Positions 1 through 8,035 of a stretch of 64,000 nucleotides of DNA are shown in pieces. The notes under the pieces are model-generated. The model was not told the origin of the DNA. It did no database searches and was given only the letters and a program-made list of their open reading frames with translations. The stretch spans positions 1-64,000 of the forward strand of contig NZ_VRLS01000026.1 in NCBI RefSeq assembly GCF_008017825.1, read 5' to 3'. Every line of letters begins with the position of its first letter. Positions within the stretch are counted from its first letter, which is position 1. Source of the stretch: Mesonia sp008017825. Its GTDB lineage: Bacteria > Bacteroidota > Bacteroidia > Flavobacteriales > Flavobacteriaceae. A program made the position numbers and the translations under genes.

Positions 1-28
1 ATTTATCAAGTTTATCAACGGTCTAAAA

Positions 29-57
29 CTAAAAAAACCGCTTAAAAGCGGCTTAAA
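29..57 (-). terminator. Rho-independent terminator
   Basis: Six-base stem CCGCTT/AAGCGG at 38-51 with an A-run at 31-37, which is a U-tract on the minus strand. It lies 60 bases past the stop of the minus-strand gene ending at 115 and probably terminates it. Confidence 0.7.
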
Positions 58-85
58 AAAATAGTTTTATTAGAAATAATAGACT

Positions 86-113
86 TGTGCAACGGTTACC
101 ATTGTTGTACACA
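86..113 (-). repeat. Imperfect hairpin downstream of lone gene (cassette-end-like)
   Basis: TGTGCAAC (86-93) can pair with GTTGTACACA (104-113), leaving two unpaired bases on one arm. The loop itself holds GGT/ACC. The ten bases GTTGTACACA recur inverted at 774-783 on the other side of the gene at 115-750. A folded end with extrahelical bases beside a single gene recalls integron attC sites, but the canonical RYYYAAC/GTTRRRY cores are not matched, so this is only a resemblance. Confidence 0.45.
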
Positions 114-114
114 G

Positions 115-750
115 TTATTGATTCTTTAATACATTATTACATACACTTTCAATCCCTTCAATTATCCTTTCCAATTCCTCTTTTATTTCGTCTTTTCTAT
201 CTCCCCAACCTTCCCAAATGATTGATTCATATTCTTCTATTCTTTCCAAATTCTTTTTCTCTTGTTCATCTGTGTAATTCCATTTTCCTTGGTCTTTCCA
301 ATACCTTCCAAGAAAACCAGAAACTGTCAATATTCGATTTGTAAGCTTTACTAAATCATTAAAATAATTTTCCGATTCCTTACCGAATATAGTTTTGAAT
401 CTATATTTTAAGGCTCTTAACTTGAAAAAAGGTTCCTTATTTTTTTCAAACCTTTCAATTACGACGTAAGCTCTATCCAGGATTTTTGTATCCTCAGCTC
501 TTTCATTTTCGTTGCGTTCTCTAGTTTTTCCTTCGTTTACATTACCAAATGGACTTCTTATTGTAGTTATTGCATCTTGAACCTCATAAAAAAGAGATAA
601 CGCTTCCTCGGCTAATTCATATTTGCGTTTCCATTTAGTTTCTCTTCTCCAAGAGTTGATTCCGTAAATAGCAACTCCAGATGCAATAATTATTGATATG
701 CTTTTTAAAATATCAAATACTAAATTCCAATCTATTTCGGTACAATTCAA
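115..750 (-). CDS. Membrane-anchored protein of unknown function
   Basis: I do not recognise this 211-residue protein. One hydrophobic segment at about residues 10-30 is followed by a positively charged RR/K stretch, so it is probably an N-in or N-out single-pass protein with a long, highly charged, helical cytoplasmic domain rich in Glu and Lys. The only start in reach is TTG at 750; no ATG lies between it and the membrane segment. The gene stands alone on the minus strand, has its own terminator at 29-57, and is bracketed by inverted copies of GTTGTACACA. That framing, and the absence of an operon partner, suggest a mobile or cassette-type gene. The function is unknown. Confidence 0.6.
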   Translation of the reverse strand: MNCTEIDWNLVFDILKSISIIIASGVAIYGINSWRRETKWKRKYELAEEALSLFYEVQDAITTIRSPFGNVNEGKTRERNENERAEDTKILDRAYVVIERFEKNKEPFFKLRALKYRFKTIFGKESENYFNDLVKLTNRILTVSGFLGRYWKDQGKWNYTDEQEKKNLERIEEYESIIWEGWGDRKDEIKEELERIIEGIESVCNNVLKNQ

Positions 751-773
751 ATTTCGGTCGGTTTTGTTCTAAT

Positions 774-783
774 TGTGTACAAC
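774..783 (+). repeat. Inverted partner of the repeat at 104-113
   Basis: TGTGTACAAC is the exact reverse complement of GTTGTACACA at 104-113. It lies 24 bases upstream of the TTG start of the minus-strand gene. With the hairpin at 86-113 it would mark the two ends of a unit of about 0.7 kb. Confidence 0.5.
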
Positions 784-944
784 TCCTTATATCAACTCAA
801 AAATAAACTTTTAAACTAAAGATTTCAGGATATCGTCACTTTATTATATGTATGATTCCTTTATTGATTCATTTGGTTGGAGTGTTATAAAAAGTCTTGT
901 GTAAACGAGACCTTTTTTGTTTTTAATATCTATTTTTAAAAACT

Positions 945-1895
945 ATGAGCGCGAAGGAAAGACAATTATTAAAAAGCTTAATCCAGTTATTAGCTATAAC
1001 AATCATCGGGTTAAGTGTACTTCCATATTTTATTTACCACATTTGGTGGATAGATATTTTCTCTAACTTTCAGGTGCAGTATGGGGTATTACTGTCTTTT
1101 TTAATCCTCCCGTTTGTCTTTAGAAGGAAATGGAAGTGGGTATTCTTTCTGGGGGTAGGAATTGTCTTTAGTTGCTCTCAAATTATACCATTGTATGTTA
1201 ATACTTCCGCGGAAGCGAAAATAGAAGATGCATATCCTATTTCGATGATGAGTATTAATTTACTTTCCGCCAATAGAAACGCTACAGCTGTAATCAACCA
1301 TATAGAAAACAAAAATCCTGATATTTTAGTTTTATCAGAATTCAATTCTTATTGGGATAAACAACTTGTAGAAACTTTAGAGTCCTACTCTTATCGACAC
1401 AAAGTTTTAAGAGAGGATAATTTTGGTATAGGTGTTTGGAGTAAATTGCCAGCAAGCATGCAAACGGTGTATTTTAATGAATTACAATTGCCTTCTATTC
1501 TATTACAAACTAAGGGAGCTAAAAATTCATTCTCGTTAATTGCTACACATCCTTTTCCGCCAGTAGGTCAACGTCAATTTGAAGTAAGAAATAAACATTT
1601 AACTCACCTGGCAGCTTTTATATCTCGAGAAAACTTCGACAACGTGGCAGTGATAGGAGACCTCAACACCTCGTCTTTCTCTAAGAATTTTCAACTTTTT
1701 AAAGAGAAAGCTTCTTTAAAAGATAGTCGGGAGGGATTTGGTATTTTACCGTCTTGGCCGGCCAATGCTTTTCTTCTTCAAACCACTTTAGACCATGCTT
1801 TGGTAAGTGAGGATGTAAGCGTGCTTAGAAGAGAAGTAGGTGAGAATATAGGCTCCGATCATTTACCTATATATTTAGAAATCAGTTTACCATAA
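945..1895 (+). CDS. Membrane-anchored endonuclease/exonuclease/phosphatase (EEP) family protein
   Basis: 316 residues. Three hydrophobic segments at about residues 12-34, 41-58 and 64-84 anchor it in the inner membrane, and the EEP domain follows from about residue 98. Its signature elements are visible: an Asn in SMMSINLLSAN, the metal-binding Glu in LVLSEFNSY, the GDLN motif and the C-terminal GSDHLPI. The family cleaves phosphodiester or phosphomonoester bonds in nucleic acids or lipids using Mg2+. The substrate cannot be told from sequence, and the membrane anchor favours an envelope rather than DNA-repair role. The nitroreductase gene starts 15 bases downstream, so they are probably cotranscribed. 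Confidence 0.85.
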   Translation: MSAKERQLLKSLIQLLAITIIGLSVLPYFIYHIWWIDIFSNFQVQYGVLLSFLILPFVFRRKWKWVFFLGVGIVFSCSQIIPLYVNTSAEAKIEDAYPISMMSINLLSANRNATAVINHIENKNPDILVLSEFNSYWDKQLVETLESYSYRHKVLREDNFGIGVWSKLPASMQTVYFNELQLPSILLQTKGAKNSFSLIATHPFPPVGQRQFEVRNKHLTHLAAFISRENFDNVAVIGDLNTSSFSKNFQLFKEKASLKDSREGFGILPSWPANAFLLQTTLDHALVSEDVSVLRREVGENIGSDHLPIYLEISLP

Positions 1896-1910
1896 TTTTA
1901 AATTTCACTT

Positions 1911-2603
1911 ATGAAAATACCTAAGGAAAAGAGTATAAAAGGACATCGACATATTAAATACGATGTAGAGTCGGTGAGTCAAGAAGAGAGCATTTTAAGA
2001 AGTGCAAATTTTTATAAGGAAATGAATCACAGAAGGTCGGTTAGAGAATTTTCAACCCAACCTGTAGAAAAAGAAGTGATCGAAAATATTATACAAACGG
2101 CTTCTACAGCTCCTTCTGGAGCTCATAAACAACCTTGGGTATTTTGTGCGGTCTCTAATTCTAACATAAAACAACAAATAAGAATTGCCGCAGAAGCAGA
2201 GGAAAGAGAAAATTACACTTCTAGGATGAGTGAACGATGGAAAGAAGATTTAGAAGTTTTAGCTACCGATGCAGATAAACCCTTTTTAGAAAAAGCACCC
2301 TGGCTTATTGTCGTGATGAAGAAAGCTTACGATATCAATGAGAAAGGGGAGAAGCAAAATAATTATTATGTAAACGAATCGGTTGGGATCGCCTGCGGAA
2401 TGCTTATTACAGCCATTCATAAAGCAGGGTTGGTAACACTTACACATACGCCAAGTCCTATGAATTTTTTAAGTAAAGTGTTAAAACGTCCGGCTAACGA
2501 GAGGCCTTATTTATTACTTCCTGTGGGATACCCGCAAAACCCAGTTTTTGTGCCCGATATTCATCGAAAAAAAATAGAAGAGGTTAGTGGTTTTTATTTA
2601 TAA
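1911..2603 (+). CDS. Nitroreductase-fold flavoprotein, iodotyrosine deiodinase-like
   Basis: 230 residues of the FMN-dependent nitroreductase fold. RRSVREF (41-47) and TAPSGAHKQPW (66-76) are the usual FMN-binding stretches, and LLLPVGYP lies near the C-terminus. It resembles eukaryotic and bacterial iodotyrosine deiodinases more than ordinary nitroreductases. The three lid residues that in human IYD bind the amino acid part of the halotyrosine (Glu157, Tyr161, Lys182) fall at Glu98, Tyr102 and Lys123 here with identical spacing. I infer reductive dehalogenation of halotyrosines, using FMN and an external reductant, in the cytoplasm. There is no N-terminal membrane anchor. It is the second gene of a pair with the EEP protein. 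Another nitroreductase substrate is possible. Confidence 0.75.
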   Translation: MKIPKEKSIKGHRHIKYDVESVSQEESILRSANFYKEMNHRRSVREFSTQPVEKEVIENIIQTASTAPSGAHKQPWVFCAVSNSNIKQQIRIAAEAEERENYTSRMSERWKEDLEVLATDADKPFLEKAPWLIVVMKKAYDINEKGEKQNNYYVNESVGIACGMLITAIHKAGLVTLTHTPSPMNFLSKVLKRPANERPYLLLPVGYPQNPVFVPDIHRKKIEEVSGFYL

Positions 2604-2675
2604 ATTAAATAAAGTCAAATTTAATTTTAATATTATTAAATAATAACTTAATTTTATTTAAATTAATTGTGTAAA

Positions 2676-2951
2676 ATGAAAAAACTACCTGTTCATTGTC
2701 CTAGTTGTTCAGAAACGCTAAAAGTAAGTCAGCTTTCTTGTGAAAACTGCGAAACCCTAATTTCTGGTAGTTATGATTTACCAGTGATGATGAATTTACC
2801 AAGAGAAGATCAGCAATTTATTTTAGATTTCGTGCTTTCTGGCGGAAGCCTCAAAAAAATGGCAACCCAATTAAAAAAAAGCTATCCTACCGTAAGAAAT
2901 ATGCTCGATGAAGTGATTAAAAAATTAAATCTTCTTAAAAATGAATTATAA
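2676..2951 (+). CDS. DUF2089 family small zinc-ribbon/HTH protein
   Basis: 91 residues from the ATG at 2676; an in-frame TTG nine bases upstream is less likely. The N-terminus carries two CxxC pairs (CPSC and CENC), a probable zinc ribbon. The rest (LSGGSLKKMATQLKKSYPTVRN) resembles a helix-turn-helix of the kind that reads a DNA motif, as in DUF2089 proteins, which are thought to be transcription regulators. The next gene overlaps its 3' end by 11 bases. The likely role is a regulator, or an accessory factor, for the membrane protein that follows, but nothing more specific can be said. Confidence 0.75.
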   Translation: MKKLPVHCPSCSETLKVSQLSCENCETLISGSYDLPVMMNLPREDQQFILDFVLSGGSLKKMATQLKKSYPTVRNMLDEVIKKLNLLKNEL

Positions 2952-3519
2952 ACTGTTTTTTAATCCGTTTGAACGTTACCAAGAGCGTTTTTTGCTTAGT
3001 CTAGGGTTGGTGGCTCTATGCGTAGGTTCGGGTTTAGCTTACCTGTTTAATGCTCGTTTTGACGGAGTTTTAGATTTACATTTTGTTGCGCACATAGAGG
3101 TGTGGCATCCTTTTGTCGATAATTTAATAAATATATTGTGTTTACTCATTTGTTTAGGAGCGTTAAGTTTATTGATAAACAAAAGAACACGAATTGTAGA
3201 TGTTTTGGCGGTTTCCTTAATAGCAAGAATACCGTATTACCCATTTAGCTTATTTAATGTAAATGACTTTATGGTAAATATGTCAGAGGAGATTTTAAAA
3301 GATCCTACAGCAATAATGTCTGGCGGAATTGTTATACCTCAACTTTTAATTTTACTTGTTTTTTCGGGGCTTTCTCTTCTAGCAATTGTATGGCAGCTAG
3401 TACTTTTATATAAAGGAATAAAGGTAGCTTCAAACGGAAAAGGCGTTAAGTTTACGCTCCTTTTTGTGCTAGCCATAATTGCTTCAGAAATTTTATCGAA
3501 ATTATTAATTAACTACTAA
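2941..3519 (+). CDS. Yip1-like multi-spanning membrane protein
   Basis: 192 residues with five hydrophobic segments (about residues 20-38, 58-80, 86-105, 130-155 and 168-188). The N-terminal NPFERYQERF and the TM pattern match Yip1-domain proteins of Bacteroidetes, whose role is not established. Translation is probably coupled to the DUF2089 gene, which it overlaps by 11 bases, and the secreted hydrolase gene starts five bases after its stop. The three appear to be one operon. Confidence 0.6.
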   Translation: MNYKLFFNPFERYQERFLLSLGLVALCVGSGLAYLFNARFDGVLDLHFVAHIEVWHPFVDNLINILCLLICLGALSLLINKRTRIVDVLAVSLIARIPYYPFSLFNVNDFMVNMSEEILKDPTAIMSGGIVIPQLLILLVFSGLSLLAIVWQLVLLYKGIKVASNGKGVKFTLLFVLAIIASEILSKLLINY

Positions 3520-3524
3520 ATCTT

Positions 3525-4877
3525 ATGAAAAATTTACTTTTAAGCTTTACTTTTTTACTGATTTGCTTTTCGGTAAAATCTCAAGAAGTTACAGGAAGCT
3601 GGTATGGATCTTTAGAGGTTCAAGGGCAAAAGCTTCGTATTGTTTTTCACGTAGAAGAAAAGGGTGCGAACTTTAAGAGTACGATGGATAGTCCCGACCA
3701 AGGAGCTAAAGGTATTCCTATGGGAAACACAACTTTTACACGCGATACCTTAGAAATTTCTGCACCTAATCTAATGATGAAGTTTACAGGAGTATTGAAT
3801 AATGAAGAGATTAAAGGAACTTTTCAGCAAGGCGGGTTACAACTTCCGTTAAGGTTAACACAAAAAGAAACAAAGCTTAATCGACCACAGACTCCCACAA
3901 AACCTTATCCGTATATGGAAGAAAAAGTGACTTTTGAAAATACGAATGATACGGTAACTCTAGCAGGAACTTTGACAAAGCCTAAAAACCTTAAAAACTT
4001 CCCTACAGTGATTCTTATAAGTGGTAGCGGACCTCAAAACCGAAATGAAGAGTTAATGGGCCACCAACCGTTTTTGGTGTTAGCAGATTATTTAACCCGA
4101 AACGGAATTGCGGTGTTAAGATATGATGATCGCGGCGTGGGAGCATCTACAGGAAGGTTTGATACTTCTACAATTTACGATTTTGCCGAAGACACTAAAG
4201 CTGCTGTTAGCTATTTAAAAAATAGAAAAGACATTGATAAAAACAAGATTATTCTTTTAGGTCATAGCGAAGGCGGAATGGTAGCTCCGTTGGTGGCATC
4301 TAAGGATAAAACAATAGCTGGGATCACCACGTTAGCTGGACCAGGAGAGCGCTTAGATAAAGTATTGCTGCAACAACAAAAAGACATTTATAGTAGATCG
4401 GGTATGCCTAAGGCTACTGTAGATTCTATCATTAGCTTAAATAAAGGCTTTTATGACATTGTCAATACCGTAGATAAAAGTCAAATAAATAAAGAATTTC
4501 TAAAATATGGCCAATCAAAATCGATGTCTAACATAGAGATAACCCAACAAATTGAAAGTGTTAGTGACAGGTGGTTTTATTCTTTTATTACTTACGACCC
4601 TAAAGAAACATTACAACAAGTTTCTTGTCCGGTTTTAGCGATAAATGGTAGTAAAGATATGCAAGTAAATGCCCACCAGAATTTAACGGCTATTAAAGAT
4701 AATCTCGCTCAAGGCGGAAATAAAAACGTTACGATTAAGGAAATGGAAGGCTTAAATCATCTATTTCAAAAAGCTGTCACAGGCATGCCTAATGAGTACG
4801 CTCAAATAGAAGAAACAATGTCTCCGGAAGTGTTAGAAATCATAAAAAATTGGATACTTAGTTTAGATAAACTATAA
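3525..4877 (+). CDS. Secreted alpha/beta hydrolase (dienelactone hydrolase/aminopeptidase-like)
   Basis: 450 residues. A signal peptide covers about residues 1-19 (cleavage after VKSQ), a beta-rich N-terminal domain runs to about 115, and the alpha/beta hydrolase domain from about 130 to the end. The nucleophile elbow GHSEGG holds Ser248, the oxyanion region is SGSGPQNR, DDRGVG (about 201-206) follows the usual strand, and a late LNHLF supplies the His. Members of this group are esterases or peptidases of the periplasm; the substrate is unknown. It ends the operon begun by the DUF2089 gene. Confidence 0.8.
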   Translation: MKNLLLSFTFLLICFSVKSQEVTGSWYGSLEVQGQKLRIVFHVEEKGANFKSTMDSPDQGAKGIPMGNTTFTRDTLEISAPNLMMKFTGVLNNEEIKGTFQQGGLQLPLRLTQKETKLNRPQTPTKPYPYMEEKVTFENTNDTVTLAGTLTKPKNLKNFPTVILISGSGPQNRNEELMGHQPFLVLADYLTRNGIAVLRYDDRGVGASTGRFDTSTIYDFAEDTKAAVSYLKNRKDIDKNKIILLGHSEGGMVAPLVASKDKTIAGITTLAGPGERLDKVLLQQQKDIYSRSGMPKATVDSIISLNKGFYDIVNTVDKSQINKEFLKYGQSKSMSNIEITQQIESVSDRWFYSFITYDPKETLQQVSCPVLAINGSKDMQVNAHQNLTAIKDNLAQGGNKNVTIKEMEGLNHLFQKAVTGMPNEYAQIEETMSPEVLEIIKNWILSLDKL

Positions 4878-4917
4878 AAAATGTTAAATTAGTAGAGTTA
4901 ATTTTAAATTTTGCTAC

Positions 4918-5841
4918 GTGACTTTAAAAACTACTATTTTAATTTTAGGAATATTATTTATCAGTCAGTCTAGTTTTTCTCAACTTAGTGGTAATGTTTA
5001 TATAGATGCCAATGGGAATGGGACAAGAGATACTTCAGAAAATGGAGTTGCTAACCTAGCGATAAACATTCAAGATGATACTTTTACTGTAATAGATGTA
5101 CTTACCACCAATGCTAATGGAGATTGGAATAGTACTACTCAGCTTTCTACGGGAGAATATTACATACATGCAGTTGATAACGACCCTAATTACCCCGTAA
5201 ACATGACCATTTCAGAAGGGAGTAATCCAAGTTTAATTCAATTTGTTAATTCAGCAGTTATCTCGGGCACAACAGATCTTGGTTTTTTTCCTTCAGGAAT
5301 TCTACAAGGAAACTTGTTTAATGATTTAAATAACAACGGAGTTAAAGATGGTTCTGATGTAGGAATTCCTGATGTTGATGTTCAAATAACCGATGCTTTT
5401 AATCAAACCACAACCATTTCTACAGACGCTATTGGAAATTGGGAAATAGTAGTTCCTGAAGGAAATGTAACTTCTTTAATAGATGTAACAGATCCTGATT
5501 TTCCCTTTTCATCACCCACACAAACTACAGGGACTAATCCTAGCGTAGATATGATAACTGCAGGAAATACTATAAATAGTAATAATGACGGTTTTTATGA
5601 AAGTTTATTAGTAGAAAGTATTAGCCAGACTTCCATAAACTTTTATCCTAATCCAGTAAGAGAAACTTTTTATTTTAAAAATTACTCTGGCGAAATTCAA
5701 ATAATTGATGCTTTAGGAAAGGTGGTTTTAGAAACTAATGTGGTGGCCAATCAAAATGTAGATATAAGTTCACTAACAAAAGGAAGTTACTTTATTAAAT
5801 TAGAGCAGAGAGAAAAAACGATTCGATTAATTAAGGAATAA
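4918..5841 (+). CDS. Type IX secreted protein with SdrD B-like repeats
   Basis: 307 residues with a GTG start. A signal peptide (about 1-21) precedes two related domains that open with GNVYIDANGNGTRD and GNLFNDLNNNGVKD. These are SdrD B-like repeats whose Asp/Asn-rich loops probably bind Ca2+. The C-terminal 75 residues begin with INFYPNPVRETF and end in LVKL-type strands (SYFIKLEQ), a type A sorting domain for the type IX secretion system, so the protein is exported to the cell surface or medium. Function beyond adhesion-like structure is unknown. It is monocistronic, with a strong terminator at 5868-5906. Confidence 0.8.
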   Translation: MTLKTTILILGILFISQSSFSQLSGNVYIDANGNGTRDTSENGVANLAINIQDDTFTVIDVLTTNANGDWNSTTQLSTGEYYIHAVDNDPNYPVNMTISEGSNPSLIQFVNSAVISGTTDLGFFPSGILQGNLFNDLNNNGVKDGSDVGIPDVDVQITDAFNQTTTISTDAIGNWEIVVPEGNVTSLIDVTDPDFPFSSPTQTTGTNPSVDMITAGNTINSNNDGFYESLLVESISQTSINFYPNPVRETFYFKNYSGEIQIIDALGKVVLETNVVANQNVDISSLTKGSYFIKLEQREKTIRLIKE

Positions 5842-5867
5842 AAAGGTTATTTTATGAGTTATAAACG

Positions 5868-5906
5868 AAAAGAAAATCATAGTTTTAAACCGTGATTTTC
5901 TTTTTT
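5868..5906 (+). terminator. Rho-independent terminator
   Basis: A perfect 12-base inverted repeat, AAAAGAAAATCA (5868-5879) and TGATTTTCTTTT (5893-5904), followed by T residues. It ends the transcript of the type IX secreted protein gene. Confidence 0.8.
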
Positions 5907-5921
5907 AATTAAAAACTTGAG

Positions 5922-6365
5922 ATGAAAAAAATTATCGTATTATTTTCTGTATTTGCAGTATTAGTTAGTTGTCAAAATGAAACCTCTCAAGCAGAGAAAG
6001 AGTATAATGAAACTCTTAAGGAGGTGTTTGACTATCACGATGAAGCTATGCCTAAAATGGGTGAGATAGCCGACTTAATAGCAAAATTAGAAGTGCAAAT
6101 TGCATCAGATTCGGATTCTAATCCACCTGAAGAAGAATTAGTGATGGCTAAAGAGCGTTTAGAGCAAGCACATGATCATATGATGGCTTGGATGAAAGAC
6201 TTTTCAGAAAACTATCCAGATGTTCATAAAGCTAGAGACTTTAATAATGAGCAATGGGCAGAAGAAAATGAAAGACTTCAGCCAGAAATTTCATCAGCTA
6301 AAGAAATGCGTGATGATGTTTTTGAAAGTGTAGCTAAAGCTAAAAAGGTTTTAGGAGAAAAGTAA
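5922..6365 (+). CDS. Small lipoprotein, helical, unknown function
   Basis: 147 residues. The signal peptide ends in a lipobox LVSC with Cys17 as the lipidated residue. The mature part is charged and almost entirely helical, with a probable coiled coil (residues about 40-145), similar in style to small 'viral A-type inclusion' lipoproteins of flavobacteria. No catalytic motif is visible. It lies 34 bases before the DoxX gene and may share its transcript. Confidence 0.7.
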   Translation: MKKIIVLFSVFAVLVSCQNETSQAEKEYNETLKEVFDYHDEAMPKMGEIADLIAKLEVQIASDSDSNPPEEELVMAKERLEQAHDHMMAWMKDFSENYPDVHKARDFNNEQWAEENERLQPEISSAKEMRDDVFESVAKAKKVLGEK

Positions 6366-6399
6366 TTATTGTATCTTCTCCACTTAAAAATATTTTGAT

Positions 6400-6813
6400 A
6401 TGAAAGGTTCTTACTTTACAAATCTCAATCTGCCCAAAACAGACTTTGCTTTATTGCTTTTTAGGTTAGCGATTGGGGGAATGATGCTAGTACACGGTAT
6501 TCCTAAATTATTACAACTTTTTAGTGGAGAAGAAATAGTATTTGCCAATCCGCTTATGATTGGAGATACGGCAAGTTTAGCTTTAGCAGTATTTGCCGAA
6601 GTGATTTGTTCGGTTCTTATTATTCTGGGGCTGGGAACACGTTTAGCTGTTATTCCATTAATAATTACGATGGCGGTAGCAATTCTTGTCGTGCACGCGA
6701 CAGACGGTTTTCAAGCACAAGAACTAGGTCTATTGTACTTAATTTGCTACTTAGTGCTTTTTTATACAGGTAGTGGAAAATATTCTCTAGATTATATTTT
6801 CACGAGAAAGTAA
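6400..6813 (+). CDS. DoxX family membrane protein
   Basis: 137 residues with four transmembrane helices. The N-terminal LLFRLAIGGMMLVHGIPKL and the internal AEVICSVLIILGLGTRLA are typical of DoxX/YphA-type proteins. Members have been linked to quinol oxidation or thiol stress in some bacteria, but for this group the role is unproven. The gene is convergent with the oxidoreductase gene that ends four bases downstream. Confidence 0.8.
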   Translation: MKGSYFTNLNLPKTDFALLLFRLAIGGMMLVHGIPKLLQLFSGEEIVFANPLMIGDTASLALAVFAEVICSVLIILGLGTRLAVIPLIITMAVAILVVHATDGFQAQELGLLYLICYLVLFYTGSGKYSLDYIFTRK

Positions 6814-6817
6814 GAAA

Positions 6818-7858
6818 TTAATTTTTAGTTATATATTTTTTCAAGTATTTGGCATCTTTTTTAATTCCACCAAGCGTAGCAGAGCCTCGAGTATGTAGCC
6901 ACGGCAAGCCTATAAAATAAAGTCCTTTCATAGAACTAATACCTCTTTTATGATTAGGATAACCTTCTGGGGTTAATTCTAAACCTTTTATCCAAGAAAA
7001 ATTAGGTCGGTAGCCCGTTGCCCAAACGATATTTTTAATATCATTAATCGTTTCCTTCTCAGTTTCTATTTGTTCTTGGTGAGCATCATTAGTTCTGCCT
7101 ACAGGGATTACATTATTTCTATTTAAAATCTCTTTTACATCGGTGCCAATCACCGGTTGCCTGGAGTGATTTATCTTTTTTCCTATAAATGAGTTTTTAC
7201 TAAAACTTAAAAATCCTGTTTTGGTAAACCACCACCATAAAGTTTTTCCTAAAATTTCTTGAGGTAAAGTAGCAATATTAGTTTCACCCGAGTAATAGGT
7301 TTTTCTTTCCTTATCGGAAGAAACCTCATCAAGGATCTGGAAACCACTATCGCCAGCACCTACAACCATTGTAGGTCCAGGATTTAATTGAGAAGGATTT
7401 TTGTAATAATTACTGTGTATTTGGAAAATATCATCTGTAATGTCTTCAGAACAAGGTGGCGTATAAGGTATGTGGAATGGTCCTGTTGCAATCACTACAT
7501 TTTTAGCTTCGTAGCTTCCATGTTTATGCGTAATGATAAACCGACCTTCTTTTTTTTCAATTTTTTCGATAAAGGTGTTTAATTTTATAGGTAGATTAAA
7601 CTCTTTAGCGTAAAGTTTAAAATAATCTGCGACTTCATATTTATTAGGATAATGTCCTTTAGGGGCAGGAAATTTTAATCCTGGCAAATGGTTAAATTCT
7701 GTAGGCGTAAAGAGCGTGAGAGAATCCCACCGATTAAGCCAAGAAGCTCCGACTTCATCTTCTTTATCTACAATGATAAAGTTTTTACCAAGTTTCTGTA
7801 GGTAATATGATATAGATAAACCGGCTTGTGCAGCTCCAACTACTATAAAATCTAGCAT
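6818..7858 (-). CDS. Flavin-containing monooxygenase-like FAD/NAD(P) oxidoreductase
   Basis: 346 residues. The N-terminal FAD-binding Rossmann motif is VVGAAQAG (a GxGxxG variant), and a second dinucleotide motif, VVGAGDSG, binds NAD(P)H near residue 165. ATGYRPNF near 280 is the usual FMO/pyridine nucleotide family motif. It belongs to the CzcO/FMO-like group of soluble flavoproteins; substrates in this group are mostly unknown. The FMO fingerprint FxGxxxHxxxY is only approximated (FQIHSNYY). No operon partner is seen, and the start lies about 180 bases from the divergent peptidase gene. Confidence 0.8.
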   Translation of the reverse strand: MLDFIVVGAAQAGLSISYYLQKLGKNFIIVDKEDEVGASWLNRWDSLTLFTPTEFNHLPGLKFPAPKGHYPNKYEVADYFKLYAKEFNLPIKLNTFIEKIEKKEGRFIITHKHGSYEAKNVVIATGPFHIPYTPPCSEDITDDIFQIHSNYYKNPSQLNPGPTMVVGAGDSGFQILDEVSSDKERKTYYSGETNIATLPQEILGKTLWWWFTKTGFLSFSKNSFIGKKINHSRQPVIGTDVKEILNRNNVIPVGRTNDAHQEQIETEKETINDIKNIVWATGYRPNFSWIKGLELTPEGYPNHKRGISSMKGLYFIGLPWLHTRGSATLGGIKKDAKYLKKYITKN

Positions 7859-8035
7859 CTTATTTTGTTTTGGGTATAATACAATATTTAGGTTTTATAA
7901 ACAAGTTTAAGGATGTTTTAATCTTTTCAAAAAACATCTAAAATTTGATTTTTTATCACCAACATAAATTCGTTTTTAAATCTTATTTCTAGCGATTTAT
8001 TTATTTGATTTTTTAAGAAAAGTTTTAGTAGCTTT

